DNA of 64,000 bases from Eubacterium sp. (GTDB lineage: Bacteria; Bacillota; Clostridia; Lachnospirales; Lachnospiraceae): NCBI GenBank assembly GCA_021769425.1, contig JAETSX010000007.1:1-64000 (forward strand), read 5' to 3'. Positions 33,142-42,200 of this stretch are shown one piece after another. The position numbers and the translations under genes were made by a program. The notes under the pieces are model-generated. The model saw only the letters and a list, made by a program, of their open reading frames with translations, searched no databases and was not told where the DNA came from. The stretch's first letter is position 1, and every line of letters starts with the position of its first letter.

Positions 33142-36066
33142 TCAGGGCTCTGCAATCACTTCATGAAAGCCGCTTTTCGGCAGCCGGTAAAATGGCAGCA
33201 GCCGTTCCTCATTCACTTCATATTCCTCAAACCGCCCGCTTCTGTATTTCCGCAGGGAAAGCTGGCTGATATACTTTACGCCCTCCACTTTTTTCAGAGC
33301 GTGGGTAATCTGGTTTTTATCCGGAAGTGTGCCGATTTCCCAGCCATTCCCGTAAAAGTTGCCATACAGAGGATTCAGAAACCTCTCCAGTTCCTCCCGC
33401 ACCCGCTTGATGGCGGCAAAAATTTCTTTTTCCTGGGTCAGCTCCAGCGTCACCTTCACATCCAGCCGGATCAATTCCGGCATTACAATATGAAACCGCC
33501 CCCGGTTTAAAATATTTTCATCCATATGAGCAGACAGGCAGGCGTATATTTTCTTCCTTATCCGCTCAAAGCTGTAAAAACTTTCTCCATAATCTCCGGG
33601 AAGCACAACCAGGGTCACCGCTCCCGGCTGACTGCGCCCCGTTTCATCACGGCCCGGAAAACACTTTACCCGGCTGACGTCCCTGGCTGCCTCTTTTGCC
33701 ATATCTTCATAATCTTCCGCAGAAACACACCGCCTGCCGTGACGCAAAAAGCCTGCACTCCGCTCCACAGCCTCCATCACCGTTTCTTCCGGCAGCCCGC
33801 ACACCGTCGCCATGGGATTAAATACGCTGTTGATAAATCCCACTGTCCGATCCAGCCGATTCACTTCCCCGGCTGCAAGGTTTCCTTCGGCGCCCCGGCT
33901 ATAGCTGTATCTTACATGAACCTCAATTTCCTCCTGTTCATTCCGTCCCCCGGCCTCCATATATTTGGGAAACAACAGCTTTCCAGTCCGTCTGTCCGCC
34001 GCAAATTCCTTCCGTCCGCCGCTTCCTTCTGTCAATTCCTCCACTTCGTTCCACAATTCCCATTGTTTTACCGAACCTCCGGCATAATCTCCCGGTTCCA
34101 GTACCCGAACCTCCAAACTGGAAATATCCGGATAAGAAAGCTGTATCTGCTTTTCTTCTGCACGGGGTTCGATTCCATAGAACTCTTCCAGGGTTTCAAC
34201 CCCCAGAATACTGGTGGCATTGGCATATATTCCCTCAATTCTCGGACAGTTCATCCTATCATTTTCCACTTCCTGTCCATTTCCTTCCCGAAGGCGTATC
34301 CAGTACAAGTCCTCTCCGAACATCTTCTCATGACTGCTGTCCTTTCGCCCATACCAGGAAATCAGACCCGTATGGGCAAAGCCTTCGGTGCCGTCTGCAG
34401 GATGCATTTCCTTCCAGCCTTCCTCGGACAGATATTCCCACTTCATTCCTGACAGATTGCTCTTCACCGTATCATGCATCACAAACAGAAATTTCAGCGG
34501 GCCTCCCACCGGAGGCTGGTCAAATCCGAAATAGCAGGTTCTCTGTTTCTCTGTTCTTGCTCTGCATGCAGGAAATGCAAATCCCTTTGTCTCCATCTCC
34601 TCTTTCCTGTATTCCGTCCGCTCCATATTGCTCTGCTGAACCATTTGAAGGGGATGCAGCGGCGTTTCCATATAGCTGTAACTGAAAGAAAAATTCCCTA
34701 TTACAGGCGCAATGTAAGCGCCTTTTGTCTTATAAGCATTATTCATCCGTATAATTCTGGCGCGGATACAGTAATTCTCTGCCGAATTCACCAGTGCAGG
34801 CTGAATATCCTCGGGGCAGGTAAATTCCATCCGCCGGCGTACGCCCCGCAGCCCTTCCGCCACGGAAAAAATATCCCGGTACTGAGAAGACACTGGCAGG
34901 CGCTTCCAGCCGAATCCGTTATAATATTCCCAAATCACTTCCCGGATGGTAATATCGTACTCTTCCTCCGGCACAAATTCCTGTTTCCGCATAATCCGTT
35001 TCCAGGCTATTTTCGTGCCCGACACAATTTCTTCAATGGGAATTTTCACAAAATCCAGATCAAATTCCAGTGAAATCTGCGCCCCCATTTTCCCGAAAAT
35101 TTCCTGGCTTCCAAGATAGCATTCATCATACAGGGAAGGATTTTCACCGAACGCCAGAAATTCCTCAATTTCCTGATCGGTGCCGTTTACATTGATAAAT
35201 TCCGGCTTCTGCCCCCTGCATTCTGTGCCTAAAGCCATCTCTTCCCAATATATGCCTGAAAAAAATTTCCCGTCCAGAATTTCCGCCGAAATCACATACT
35301 GGGAATGAAATTCCTCCATAGCCGCAATTCCCTGTGCCCCGCCCGGAATCCGAAAACAAAGCGCACCGTCCTGATAAGTATAATCTGAAATTCTCTGATA
35401 CTCTTCTCCTTTGCCGTAGAAGAAACGAATGCGGGCGGGATCACAGAGAGCTTCCTCTAATTCCTTCTCCGTCTTCCCCTCTGCCGGCACAAGAGAAAGC
35501 CGCACATCAGCATAATTTATAATCTTTAGTTCCTGCCCAAAACAGAAAAACAGCAGATGGCGCTGCAGATTCTCTTTCCCGTCCTGAAACAAAAAGAAAG
35601 AGGGCACAGGATCTTTTCTTCGGCTGAACAGCTCATAAATGGCGTCCTCCTTAGGAGCTGCAAGAAATATCCTCTGTATTTCCACAGAACACACCAGCGC
35701 TTCCTCCTGGGTTTCAAACACAAGCTGCCCGTCTTCTGTATCTGCCAGAAGCCGGGTTCCAATGGGAACCTCCGCCTCACTGACAAACCCCTCCGGGAGT
35801 CCAAATACCACAAAGCCTTCCGCCGGACTTGCCGGAAGCAGCTTTGCGTTTATTCCGTCAAAGAAAGAAAATAAATCTCCCGCCACGGACATATTAAATT
35901 TTTTAATATTGTCATACATCATGTCTGCAAAAATGGATACCAGCGCAGTTCCGGCATCCGGCTGCTCCTCATCATATCTCCACTCCGGAACATACTGCCT
36001 GGCGCATTTTCTCATATAATCAATGATGTCTTTTTTTGACATTTTCTCCATTTGCGGAATATCCAT
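33142..36066 (-). CDS. Baseplate J-like wedge protein (long form)
   Basis: A 974-residue baseplate wedge protein. Features are the early Y-D-E-E-Q-P-D-A-G-T-A-L-V-S-I-F-A-D-M segment, a large middle insertion of beta-rich sequence, and the gpJ-like core near residue 770-800 (A-G-F-L-R-H-G-R-R-C-V-S-A-E-D-Y-E-D-M-A-K-E-A). The start at 36066 follows AGAGGGAACAGTT; an upstream in-frame ATG would overlap the gp25 gene. With the 704-residue protein it makes the heterodimeric wedge. Confidence 0.9.
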   Translation of the reverse strand: MDIPQMEKMSKKDIIDYMRKCARQYVPEWRYDEEQPDAGTALVSIFADMMYDNIKKFNMSVAGDLFSFFDGINAKLLPASPAEGFVVFGLPEGFVSEAEVPIGTRLLADTEDGQLVFETQEEALVCSVEIQRIFLAAPKEDAIYELFSRRKDPVPSFFLFQDGKENLQRHLLFFCFGQELKIINYADVRLSLVPAEGKTEKELEEALCDPARIRFFYGKGEEYQRISDYTYQDGALCFRIPGGAQGIAAMEEFHSQYVISAEILDGKFFSGIYWEEMALGTECRGQKPEFINVNGTDQEIEEFLAFGENPSLYDECYLGSQEIFGKMGAQISLEFDLDFVKIPIEEIVSGTKIAWKRIMRKQEFVPEEEYDITIREVIWEYYNGFGWKRLPVSSQYRDIFSVAEGLRGVRRRMEFTCPEDIQPALVNSAENYCIRARIIRMNNAYKTKGAYIAPVIGNFSFSYSYMETPLHPLQMVQQSNMERTEYRKEEMETKGFAFPACRARTEKQRTCYFGFDQPPVGGPLKFLFVMHDTVKSNLSGMKWEYLSEEGWKEMHPADGTEGFAHTGLISWYGRKDSSHEKMFGEDLYWIRLREGNGQEVENDRMNCPRIEGIYANATSILGVETLEEFYGIEPRAEEKQIQLSYPDISSLEVRVLEPGDYAGGSVKQWELWNEVEELTEGSGGRKEFAADRRTGKLLFPKYMEAGGRNEQEEIEVHVRYSYSRGAEGNLAAGEVNRLDRTVGFINSVFNPMATVCGLPEETVMEAVERSAGFLRHGRRCVSAEDYEDMAKEAARDVSRVKCFPGRDETGRSQPGAVTLVVLPGDYGESFYSFERIRKKIYACLSAHMDENILNRGRFHIVMPELIRLDVKVTLELTQEKEIFAAIKRVREELERFLNPLYGNFYGNGWEIGTLPDKNQITHALKKVEGVKYISQLSLRKYRSGRFEEYEVNEERLLPFYRLPKSGFHEVIAEP

Positions 36067-36092
36067 AACTGTTCCCTCTTTTACATCTCTGG

Positions 36093-36506
36093 TCATTCTC
36101 CCTCATTGATATAGAAAGGATAGACCATATTATACTGATTGTTGGTGGCGCGGACTACATAGCTGATATGGATCAGAAGCATTCCCTGATCAATCTGCTC
36201 ATCACTGACTTCTGCCTGAATATCCATAATTCTGGGTTCCCAGCGTATCAAGGCATGCTCCACTTCTGTTTTCATGGAATACAGCGTGGTGTAATCCACA
36301 GATTCAAAGGCATATTCCTGGATTTTACATCCAAAATCCGGGTGCATGGGCAGTTCGCCCTGCCTGGTTCCTATAATAATCCGAATGGATTCCCGAATGC
36401 TTTCCTCATTGGAAGACATTTTGATTCTGCCGGTGGCGCTGTCAACTCCCACCGGGAACTTCCAGCCAGCGCCCAGAAATGCTTTTACACTGCTTCTTTG
36501 ATCCAT
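36093..36506 (-). CDS. gp25-like baseplate wedge protein
   Basis: A 137-residue GPW/gp25 family protein. The family pattern N-E-E-S-I-R-E-S-I-R-I-I-I-G-T-R-Q-G-E-L-P-M-H-P-D-F-G-C is complete (residues 33-60), including the E-L-P core that in T4-like systems helps start sheath polymerisation. It ends at the start region of the large wedge gene. Confidence 0.95.
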   Translation of the reverse strand: MDQRSSVKAFLGAGWKFPVGVDSATGRIKMSSNEESIRESIRIIIGTRQGELPMHPDFGCKIQEYAFESVDYTTLYSMKTEVEHALIRWEPRIMDIQAEVSDEQIDQGMLLIHISYVVRATNNQYNMVYPFYINEGE

Positions 36507-36516
36507 GGTTTCTCCT

Positions 36517-37296
36517 TTAATTAATCTTCACCATACTGCCTTTAATTTGAGTGACTCCCGAAGCCTGCAGTCCCATCTCTCCGTCTGCCTTAACTTTTAT
36601 GCTGGTGCCCTCTACCGAAGCGGTCTGTCCAGCCAGCTTTAAAGTCTGCTGTGCGTCCAGTTGAATGGAACCGCAGGTAAGCTTGATGGTGTCAGCATCG
36701 GCTTTCATCACTTCTTTTGTTCCTATGGTCAGGGACATCTCCTGTTTTGCTTTCAGCTTCATGGCCCCGTTTTTGCAGTCCAGGTGGATACTGTTTTCTT
36801 TTTCCTTGTCCTGTACAAAAACTGCCTCATTTTCGTCGTCCATTAAAATGGTCAGGCCCTTGGGGGTATCTATTGTAATCTTTTGTTTCCCCTCAGTTTC
36901 CGTAAAAGTGATTTTATGGCCGCCTTTTGTCATGACTGTCTTTGTTTCATTTTTTTCACTTGCCGCCCCTTCCGGAAGCTGATCCTTCCCGTTCCACAGA
37001 CATCCCAGGACCACCGGCATATTCATATTTCCATGGATAAATCCTACAAGCACCTCTGTGCCGATTTCCGGCAGCCAGTAATTGCCGAATCCGTCTCCGC
37101 CGTAGCCTGTCATAACTCTCACCCAGTCGGAAGTCTTTTTATTCTTTTCTCCCATCAGGTATTCCACTTTGATCATGCCCTTGTGCTGCTCATCCCAGAT
37201 ATCTTTTACAATGGCATTCAAAAGCCCGGGAGCCGTTATCTCCGGATATGTCTTATCGTCTTTTTTATCAGTCAGAAGTTCATCATAAAAATTCAA
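36517..37296 (-). CDS. Baseplate spike protein, gpV/VgrG-like
   Basis: A 259-residue spike. An OB-fold with G-M-I-K-V-E-Y-L, W-V-R-V-M-T-G-Y-G-G-D-G-F-G-N-Y-W-L-P-E-I-G-T-E-V-L-V-G-F and M-P-V-V-L-G-C-L-W-N-G-K-D (about 40-105) is the gp5/gpV signature. The rest is a repetitive beta-helix (alternating K-L-K-A-K, S-L-T-I-G, I-K-L-T-C-G-S-I-Q-L-D) forming a trimeric needle on which the PAAR-like tip would sit. Its start overlaps the stop of the gpD-like gene by four bases. Confidence 0.94.
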   Translation of the reverse strand: MNFYDELLTDKKDDKTYPEITAPGLLNAIVKDIWDEQHKGMIKVEYLMGEKNKKTSDWVRVMTGYGGDGFGNYWLPEIGTEVLVGFIHGNMNMPVVLGCLWNGKDQLPEGAASEKNETKTVMTKGGHKITFTETEGKQKITIDTPKGLTILMDDENEAVFVQDKEKENSIHLDCKNGAMKLKAKQEMSLTIGTKEVMKADADTIKLTCGSIQLDAQQTLKLAGQTASVEGTSIKVKADGEMGLQASGVTQIKGSMVKIN

Positions 37297-38351
37297 CGTT
37301 TCCAGCCTCCTACTTCAAAAGTTGTCCGATACCCTTCTCCGCTGAAAGAATGCTTCGCCTCAATAATGTCATAAGTTCCGTCAATGAGCCTGGAGTCTCC
37401 TTTTTTGATTTTCACCCGGCCGCCCGGCTGAATTTCCGGTACGCCGATACACACTCCGGTGGCCTGCCTTGCCTGCTTTTTCATCTCATCCGCTTTGTGC
37501 TCCGCAATCTTTTTGGCGTCGCTGTTGTCTTCCACAGCCGCATCCATTTCCGTAGTCTCATTTTTCACCAGTGACTTCTGTTTATCGTCGGCTTTCACCT
37601 TGACTTCAGCCTCTACCTCTTCCTTTTTATCTGTGTCCTGCCCCATAATCCTTATGACGGCGTCCTGAAAAGAAGCCCTTCGCTGAAAGGAAATAAAGTC
37701 TTTGGCCCACTCCATTTCTACGGTATAAAACAGCTCTGCCGAAATATCTTTAAAATAAAGTTTTCCGGCATGGACAAAAAAATCCCTGTTTGCTTTCCTG
37801 CACAATTCTTCTTTGATAAAATCATAATCGCTGCCGTTTTGGATGATACAGTCTGTTTCCAGCTTATCTGTGGCATCCACATCTTTCGTCTTAAATACAG
37901 GATTATATGCTTTTACCACTTCATTAAATGCCTCAGAATAGCTTTTTACCTGGTGGGAAATATTACTCTTCTTGCTCCCCATCATCATTCTGCGGACATC
38001 CACTGCCGTAACCCGAACAGAAGGATTTTCCGAAAGCTCATAATTTATTTCATCTACATATCCGTAAAACATGGAAGTCAGGGAGGAGCCATATCCCATC
38101 TCAACCTCTATCATCTCTCCCAGAATAAAATCGCTGATATCGGAAACGAAGCTGCGCTTTTCCAAATCATACACATTGGTAAGTTTAATCACCGCCGCGC
38201 TTGCAGCAGATTGGGAAAGGGTCAGTTCCACGGATTCCACGCCGTATTCACTTGCTCCGATCAGGTCAAACCCGCCTGCTTTTACCTTCAAGGCAGGCAC
38301 CATAAAATCGTTGTATTTTGCGGCCAGACTTGCCATGGAAATTTTCGCCAC
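37293..38351 (-). CDS. gpD-like baseplate hub protein
   Basis: A 352-residue late control D-like hub protein (the N-terminal part of the Afp8/VgrG architecture). The domain core is V-E-L-T-L-S-Q-S-A-A-S-A-A-V-I-K-L, then G-E-M-I-E-V-E-M-G-Y-G-S-S and F-Y-G-Y-V-D-E-I-N-Y, followed by a Glu/Lys/Ala stretch and a C-terminal G-R-V-K-I-K-K-G-D. It forms the collar that joins tube and spike. Start is GTG with AAAGGAGA 12 bases before. The gp27-like hub and the gp5-like spike are separate genes here, coupled by ATGA overlap. Confidence 0.9.
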   Translation of the reverse strand: MAKISMASLAAKYNDFMVPALKVKAGGFDLIGASEYGVESVELTLSQSAASAAVIKLTNVYDLEKRSFVSDISDFILGEMIEVEMGYGSSLTSMFYGYVDEINYELSENPSVRVTAVDVRRMMMGSKKSNISHQVKSYSEAFNEVVKAYNPVFKTKDVDATDKLETDCIIQNGSDYDFIKEELCRKANRDFFVHAGKLYFKDISAELFYTVEMEWAKDFISFQRRASFQDAVIRIMGQDTDKKEEVEAEVKVKADDKQKSLVKNETTEMDAAVEDNSDAKKIAEHKADEMKKQARQATGVCIGVPEIQPGGRVKIKKGDSRLIDGTYDIIEAKHSFSGEGYRTTFEVGGWKR

Positions 38352-38545
38352 TTAGCGTCACTCTCCTTTCCTGCCGAAACGCTGTTCGCTTTGCATAAAG
38401 GCGGACATTCCTTTCATTTCATCCAGCTTGAAACTTATACCCGTGAGCGAAATCATTTGCCAGAAGATTGTTCATAGCTTTGAGGAAAAAAGCAAATGAT
38501 TTGGCAAATAAGTATGCTCGTGAGTATAACCTGTCCGGCGCCAAA
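38352..38545. other. Intra-operon gap with imperfect inverted repeat
   Basis: A 194-base gap, the largest inside the operon. TTATAC..C..GAGC at 38435 and its partner near 38515-38528 pair, as do AATCATTTGC (38451-38460) and GCAAATGATT (38482-38491). No coding frame is credible. It could be an RNA processing or attenuation structure. Confidence 0.5.
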
Positions 38546-39214
38546 TCAGAGCGCCGGCAGCTTTACCACCTGACCCGGCCGGACATCCAACGGATTTAAG
38601 ATCCCGTTCTCCCTGGCAATCACCTTCCACAGATCCGGATCTCCATATTCCATTCCGGCAATGTCCCACAATCCGATTCCCTGTCGGATGGTGCGGTATT
38701 TGGTACGGTCCGGCGATTCAAAGGGGGATTCCCGCCGCTTATCCTTAGGCGACATCAGAGATTTAAATGTCAAGCTCACCTTGGCGCGGACCGGCATTCC
38801 ACTTTCGGTAAACATGGTATAGGTATGGCTGAACTTGGTCACCACTCCTTTAAAATTCAAGGACCCCCATTTAAAGGTTACCTTGGGAGGACGATGCAGG
38901 CTTCCGTCAATGGACGTTGCATCTGCAATCCGCTTTGTAATGTCAGATACATCGGTGGAACTGCCGCCGGAACGGCCGAAAGAGAACAGCGAAGGCGACT
39001 TTTTCGGCACATAAGTATCCAGAAAAAGATTCAGCGATAATTCCGTCGCTTCGCCGGAAATATACTGTATGATAGGTCCGTCCAATCCAGGCACTTTTTT
39101 TTCTGAATAATTCGCACTGTCTGTCAACTGATATTCAGATGGATTAAACAGCACGTCTATGACACTGATTCCAATTTCTTTTTCAATTTCCAGTTTCGCC
39201 TTAGTAAGTCCCAA
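38546..39214 (-). CDS. LysM-containing tube/baseplate adaptor protein (Afp7/Pvc7-like)
   Basis: A 222-residue protein. The N-terminal CIS tube-type domain (V-L-F-N-P-S-E-Y-Q-L near residue 20, then T-E-L-S-L-N-L-F-L-D-T-Y and F-K-W-G-S-L-N-F-K-G-V-V-T-K-F-S-H-T-Y-T-M-F) is followed by a LysM-like C-terminus (L-W-D-I-A-G-M-E-Y-G-D-P-D-L-W-K-V-I-A-R-E-N-G, P-G-Q-V-V-K-L-P). It links inner tube to hub, like T4 gp53/gp48-type proteins. The start is TTG with AAAGGAGG seven bases upstream. Confidence 0.93.
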   Translation of the reverse strand: MGLTKAKLEIEKEIGISVIDVLFNPSEYQLTDSANYSEKKVPGLDGPIIQYISGEATELSLNLFLDTYVPKKSPSLFSFGRSGGSSTDVSDITKRIADATSIDGSLHRPPKVTFKWGSLNFKGVVTKFSHTYTMFTESGMPVRAKVSLTFKSLMSPKDKRRESPFESPDRTKYRTIRQGIGLWDIAGMEYGDPDLWKVIARENGILNPLDVRPGQVVKLPAL

Positions 39215-39241
39215 AAGTATTCCTCCTTTCCCGGATTCCCT

Positions 39242-42200
39242 TTACACCAAACCTCTGCGAAGCTTCTCCACATGCAGTTCCTCATAGAGCTGTCTCTTCA
39301 CCTGTTCTGCAAAGGATCTCACATCTTCTCTTGCCTGCGCTGCGCCCTCTGTTTTCTTCAATTGCTGCTCCACTTCCTTCAGCTTCTTGTCCAACTGTTC
39401 CTGTGCGGATCTTATCTGAGCGTTTTCCTCCTCCATGCGGATTCTGGCTCTCTGCTGTTCTTCCTCCAATGCACCTGTTTTCTGTATGGAATATTCCAGT
39501 TCCTGAAGCCGGTAAGAAGGCGGCCGGACATTTTGGCGGTCTGCAAAGTTCCTGTGCGGGGCCAGCGCAAGACGGGTTTTGGAAAGTTCCAGACTATCAT
39601 TTTCCATTGATGCCGTCTGAGGATATTCTGTTACACCATTCCCATCGGCCTGGAGATATTCTATGACGTTATTTTCCTCTGCCTGGAGATATCCGCCTGT
39701 ATTGTTTTCCTCTGCTGTCCGGAGATATCCGCCTGTATTGTTTTCCTCTGCTGCCTGAAAATACTCTGTTACACTATTTTCTCCCGGCGCATACGGATAT
39801 CCGGTTACACTGTTTCTATCTGCCTGGAAATTTCCGGTCATGTTGCCTTCCTCTGCTGCCTGAAAATACTCTGTTACACTATTTTCTTCCGGCGCATACG
39901 GATATCCGGTTACATTGTTTCTATCTGCCTGGAAATTTCCGGTCTTATTGCCTTCCTCTGCTGCCTGAAAATACTCTGTTACACTATTTTCTTCCGGCGC
40001 ATATGGATATCCGGTTACATTGTTTCTATCTGCCTGGAAACTTCCGGTCATATTATTTTCTTCTGGTGCTGGAAAATATCCGGCCATATTATTTCCTTCT
40101 AATATATAGGGATACCCTTCATTATACCTTTCATATGCATTTTCACTGGCAGAATCTCTATTATAACTCTCATATGCTTCTATACCGGCAGAGTCTCTAT
40201 TATAATTTTCATATGCTTCTATGCCGGCAGAGTCTCTATTATAATTTTCATATGCTTCTATGCCGGCAGAATCTTTATTATAATTTTCATATGCTTCTAT
40301 ACCGGCAGAACCCCTGTAGGCTTCTTCTTTCATTAAATTCCGGGCATTTTCTTCCCGTGAAACCGGTAATCCCAGGTTTTCTTCCATTTTCCGAAGCTTC
40401 CTTCGGACTGCCAGACGCCTCTGTGTTTCAAACTGCTGAATGCGCTTTGCCAATACAGTATAAGAAGCCGCCTGGTATCCCTTTCCTTTCCTGTGTTCCA
40501 GTGATTGGGCCGCCGCGCCGGATGACTGCTTCTTTTCCTTCATATCTTTCTGAGCAAATTCTGCCGGATCCCGCTGCATTTCCCGTTTGTCCTGTTTTTT
40601 ATTCCGGCTGGGAACAAAATGGCTCTGGACTGAATCCTGCTGCATTTCCCGTTTGTCCTGTTTTTTATTCCGGCTGGGAGCAGAATGGCTCTGGACTGAA
40701 TCCTGCTGCATTTCCCGTTTGTCCTGTTTCTTATTCCGGCTGGGAGCAGAATGGCTCTGGACTGAATCCTGCTGTATTTCCTGCCTATCCTGCTCTCTGT
40801 GCGCTGCAGACGGCTCTGTTTCTGCCATATATAGTTCCCGCACATCAGATATGTTAGAAAGCCCATCGGAAGCTGTAACTGCTGGCTCCTGCCCAGCATC
40901 CAGCAATTTCTGCATCTTAACCACTTCTGACAGTTCTTTCACAAGAATTCCATACTGCGCTTCATCCAATTGCCGGACATCATGTAAAAGCTCCTGAACC
41001 TGCGGCATACTCAGCTGGACATCTGTATAAACAAGTCCCGCATCTATCCGGTGATTGATTTGACGTAACAGCTTTTGCAGGTGATTCCTGTCCTTCGCCA
41101 GTTCAATCTGCCGGCGTATCACCTGAGTCTGCAGATTCTCCTGTCCAGCCTCTTCGGAAAAAACCACCTCCTGCTGCCGTCCTGATAAAATATCTGCATC
41201 CTGCCGTTCCTGCTCATACTCCGGATGGCTCAAAAGGGCTTCCCCCCATTCCCATAGTTTCCAGTGGGATATTCCCGGTATTCTTTCATTGCCCGGCAAA
41301 CTTTCTTCTACAAATCTTTTCTCTTCTATTTGAAACAGTTTTTTTATAATATCTTTATTTTCTTTCTGGAATAATCGTTGAACAAATGCTCGGTTTTGGG
41401 GCTTTAATAGGTTTTCGGCCAGCCTCTTATTTTCTGTTCGCAACAGACTTTCTGCAAATTCTCGATCTTCCAATTGCATTAATTGTTCAGCAAATTTCCC
41501 ATTGTCTATTTCCAACAGCTGCTCTGCAAATTCTCGGTCTTCTATTTTCAATATTTGCTCTGCAAATGTTCGGTCTTCTATTTTTAATATCTTTTCTGCA
41601 AATGCTCTGTTTTCTACTTTTAATAATTGCTCTGCAAATATTCGGTCTTCTATTTTTAATATTTGCTCTGCAAATTCTCGGTCTTCTATTTTTAATATCT
41701 TTTCTGCAAATGCTCTGTTTTCTACTTTTAATAATTGCTCTGCAAATGTTCGGTCTTCTACTTTTAGTATTTTTTCTGCAAATGCCCGGTCTTCTATTTT
41801 TAATATCTTTTCTGCAAATGTTCGGTCTTCTATCTCTGAAATTTTTTCAGAAAATTCTTTCTCCGTCATCTGCGGAACTGATTTTGAAGATTCTGTTTTT
41901 TCATACTGCAGCATGATATTTGCCGTTTCTCTTTCTTTCACATTATGAGACAAATTCTCCTGCTGCAAAATCAAAATCATGTCCGCCAGATATTTGATAA
42001 ACTCTGTTCGCTGTGTTTCCTTCAATTCTTGGATGTGCACCAGTAATCTCTGAATTTCAGGATCCTTCGGAAGATTTTCCCGCCAATTCAATGTTACTTT
42101 TTCATCAGATATATTCTGCTCTTCCATATAGCGGTTAATCTGCTTAATCATATGTATCAGTTCCAGCTTATACTTCCGGTCAGCAGACAGCGCCGTTTCT

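Noticed and set aside
41340-41880. CRISPR-like array of 36-bp units
   Set aside because: The repeats have no spacers, keep one long reading frame and encode a 12-residue protein repeat.
40003-41948. Long plus-strand frames opposite the 1621-codon gene
   Set aside because: They mirror its tandem repeats and have aromatic-rich, improbable composition and no RBS.
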